Of a stretch of DNA of 64,000 nucleotides, positions 63,285 through 64,000 are shown in pieces. The position numbers and the translations under genes were made by a program. Origin of the DNA: Pedobacter steynii (GTDB lineage: Bacteria; Bacteroidota; Bacteroidia; Sphingobacteriales; Sphingobacteriaceae); NCBI RefSeq assembly GCF_900103665.1, contig NZ_FNGY01000008.1, forward strand, positions 248,001 to 312,000, in the 5' to 3' direction. Position 1 is the stretch's first letter. Every line of letters begins with the position of its first letter. The notes beneath the pieces were generated by a model. It had not been told where the DNA came from and ran no database searches. It was given only the letters and a program-made list of their open reading frames with translations.

Positions 63285-64000
63285 TTAGCGGGCGCTCAAT
63301 TGTATGTTAAAATACTTCCAAAGATAATGATGAAATTCTGATACTTTTTCAAATTCTTTTTCCATCACCTCCTTCCCTTCCCGGATTTTTAACCGGTCTC
63401 CGGTAACGGTGATCCTGCCGTTTTCTGTAGCAATGGAGCAGATTTTTTTCTTTGTAAAACTGGAATTTTCACTCTTCTGGTGGTAGATACACATTTCCCT
63501 AAAGTCGTCGGGAATTCTGGCTATTTCAGTAAAAATATACTCGGGAATAAGCACATCATTTACCAGCTTTTTAACGATCAGATAGGTGTTGTCGAACATT
63601 TCCATTTGAAAATCACCATATCGGTCATGTTGTAAGGTATTCAGCATGATTTTTAAAGGTTCTGCGCTAAAATCTCCAAATCCGACATCTACAAGGTAAC
63701 AATCGCCATCGATTTCTGCAAGGATTGCCATATGGTCAAACTCTTCCCCAAAACCTTGTTCTTTATTCGCTACCCTCCCCGAAATCAGTCTGACCTGAAA
63801 GCCGATATTTGTCAAAAGACCAAAGAATGCACCGTTCAACTCATAGCAAAATCCCCCTCTGCCCCTTTCTACCAGCTTTGAGAACGCATTTTCCATTTTA
63901 ATTTCTACACCCTGGTGGATGTCCAGATTTTCAAAAGGGACATGGAGCAAATGTAAATATTGCAGCTTTTTCAACAAGTCAAGGGAAACGTTCAGGTCTC
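63285..64000 (-). CDS. arylamine N-acetyltransferase (N-terminus off window)
   Basis: A frame open to the right edge, at least 238 residues; the family has about 260-280, so a short N-terminal part is missing beyond the window. The catalytic triad is visible: Cys in GRGGFCYELNGAFF, His in FDHMAIL and Asp in YLVDVGFGDFSAEP. VPFENLDIHQG near the start is also typical. The enzyme transfers acetyl from acetyl-CoA to arylamines or hydrazines. A TTG near 63977 is not the real start, since the frame continues through LNVSLDLLKKLQ. Confidence 0.9.
   Translation of the reverse strand, partial: DLNVSLDLLKKLQYLHLLHVPFENLDIHQGVEIKMENAFSKLVERGRGGFCYELNGAFFGLLTNIGFQVRLISGRVANKEQGFGEEFDHMAILAEIDGDCYLVDVGFGDFSAEPLKIMLNTLQHDRYGDFQMEMFDNTYLIVKKLVNDVLIPEYIFTEIARIPDDFREMCIYHQKSENSSFTKKKICSIATENGRITVTGDRLKIREGKEVMEKEFEKVSEFHHYLWKYFNIQLSAR

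Noticed and set aside
1..64000. tRNA, rRNA, CRISPR arrays, riboswitches, intact insertion sequences or prophage
   Set aside because: None could be recognised by eye; short repeats found are operators, terminators or the 75-bp palindromic element.

Overview
The window reads as a chromosomal segment of a Bacteroidota bacterium, most likely a Sphingobacteriaceae member close to Pedobacter. The support is indirect but consistent: an ECF-sigma/FecR pair, LytTR two-component genes, DUF4836-type and PorT-like envelope proteins, a carboxypeptidase-regulatory-domain outer-membrane barrel, an SDR-type mannonate oxidoreductase, GH109 with a Tat signal, few Shine-Dalgarno sequences and low-to-moderate GC. 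No tRNA, rRNA, CRISPR array or intact insertion sequence was seen.

Layout. 1-6.8 kb: end of a TerY-like von Willebrand gene, a PAS-rich histidine kinase, terD, a methyltransferase/MFS pair, a cupin and an outer-membrane barrel. 6.8-12.4 kb: a compact RiPP locus. It has a LytTR response regulator, a 56-codon precursor gene on the opposite strand (8249-8419, too short for ordinary ORF cut-offs), a LytS-type sensor kinase and a full-length LanB-type dehydratase. The precursor has a Ser/Thr-rich C-terminus and no cysteine, and no LanC cyclase, peptidase or exporter lies nearby. Paired 21-bp-period repeats upstream of both precursor and lanB look like LytTR operators. 12.7-21.1 kb: L,D-transpeptidase, AhpD-like protein, metalloprotease, a two-piece DsbD system, FecR and ECF sigma factor. 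21.2-27.8 kb: a TolC/AcrB/AcrA-type efflux operon with its TetR repressor and three copies of a perfect operator palindrome. 27.9-33.4 kb: three envelope proteins of unknown role and a GH18 chitinase.

33.6-36.7 kb and 55.5-62.7 kb form a D-glucuronate regulon split by about 19 kb: LacI regulator, uxuA, uxuB; and gapN, exuT, kdgA/eda, kdgK, uxaC plus a DUF4350-like protein. Glucuronate enters by ExuT, becomes fructuronate (UxaC), mannonate (UxuB), KDG (UxuA), KDPG (KdgK), then pyruvate and glyceraldehyde-3-phosphate (Eda), which GapN can oxidise. A shared LacI-type operator half (CGCAA-A/T-CGTTA) lies upstream of uxuB, uxaC and the DUF4350 gene. 38.7-47.5 kb holds a second sugar locus: a GH109-type enzyme, a LacI regulator and a NahK-like HexNAc kinase, all with GCAAACGTTTGC-type operators, beside a GMC oxidoreductase, its small subunit and an outer-membrane barrel. 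47.5-55.5 kb has an SGNH hydrolase, a transglutaminase-like protein, a SNF2 helicase, an O-methyltransferase, a nucleotidase and a DeoR regulator. The end carries a truncated arylamine N-acetyltransferase.

Decay and repeats: a broken response-regulator gene lies at 36.8-37.1 kb, and a 75-bp palindromic element occurs twice (13.75 and 29.29 kb), one copy flanked by 19-bp perfect direct repeats.
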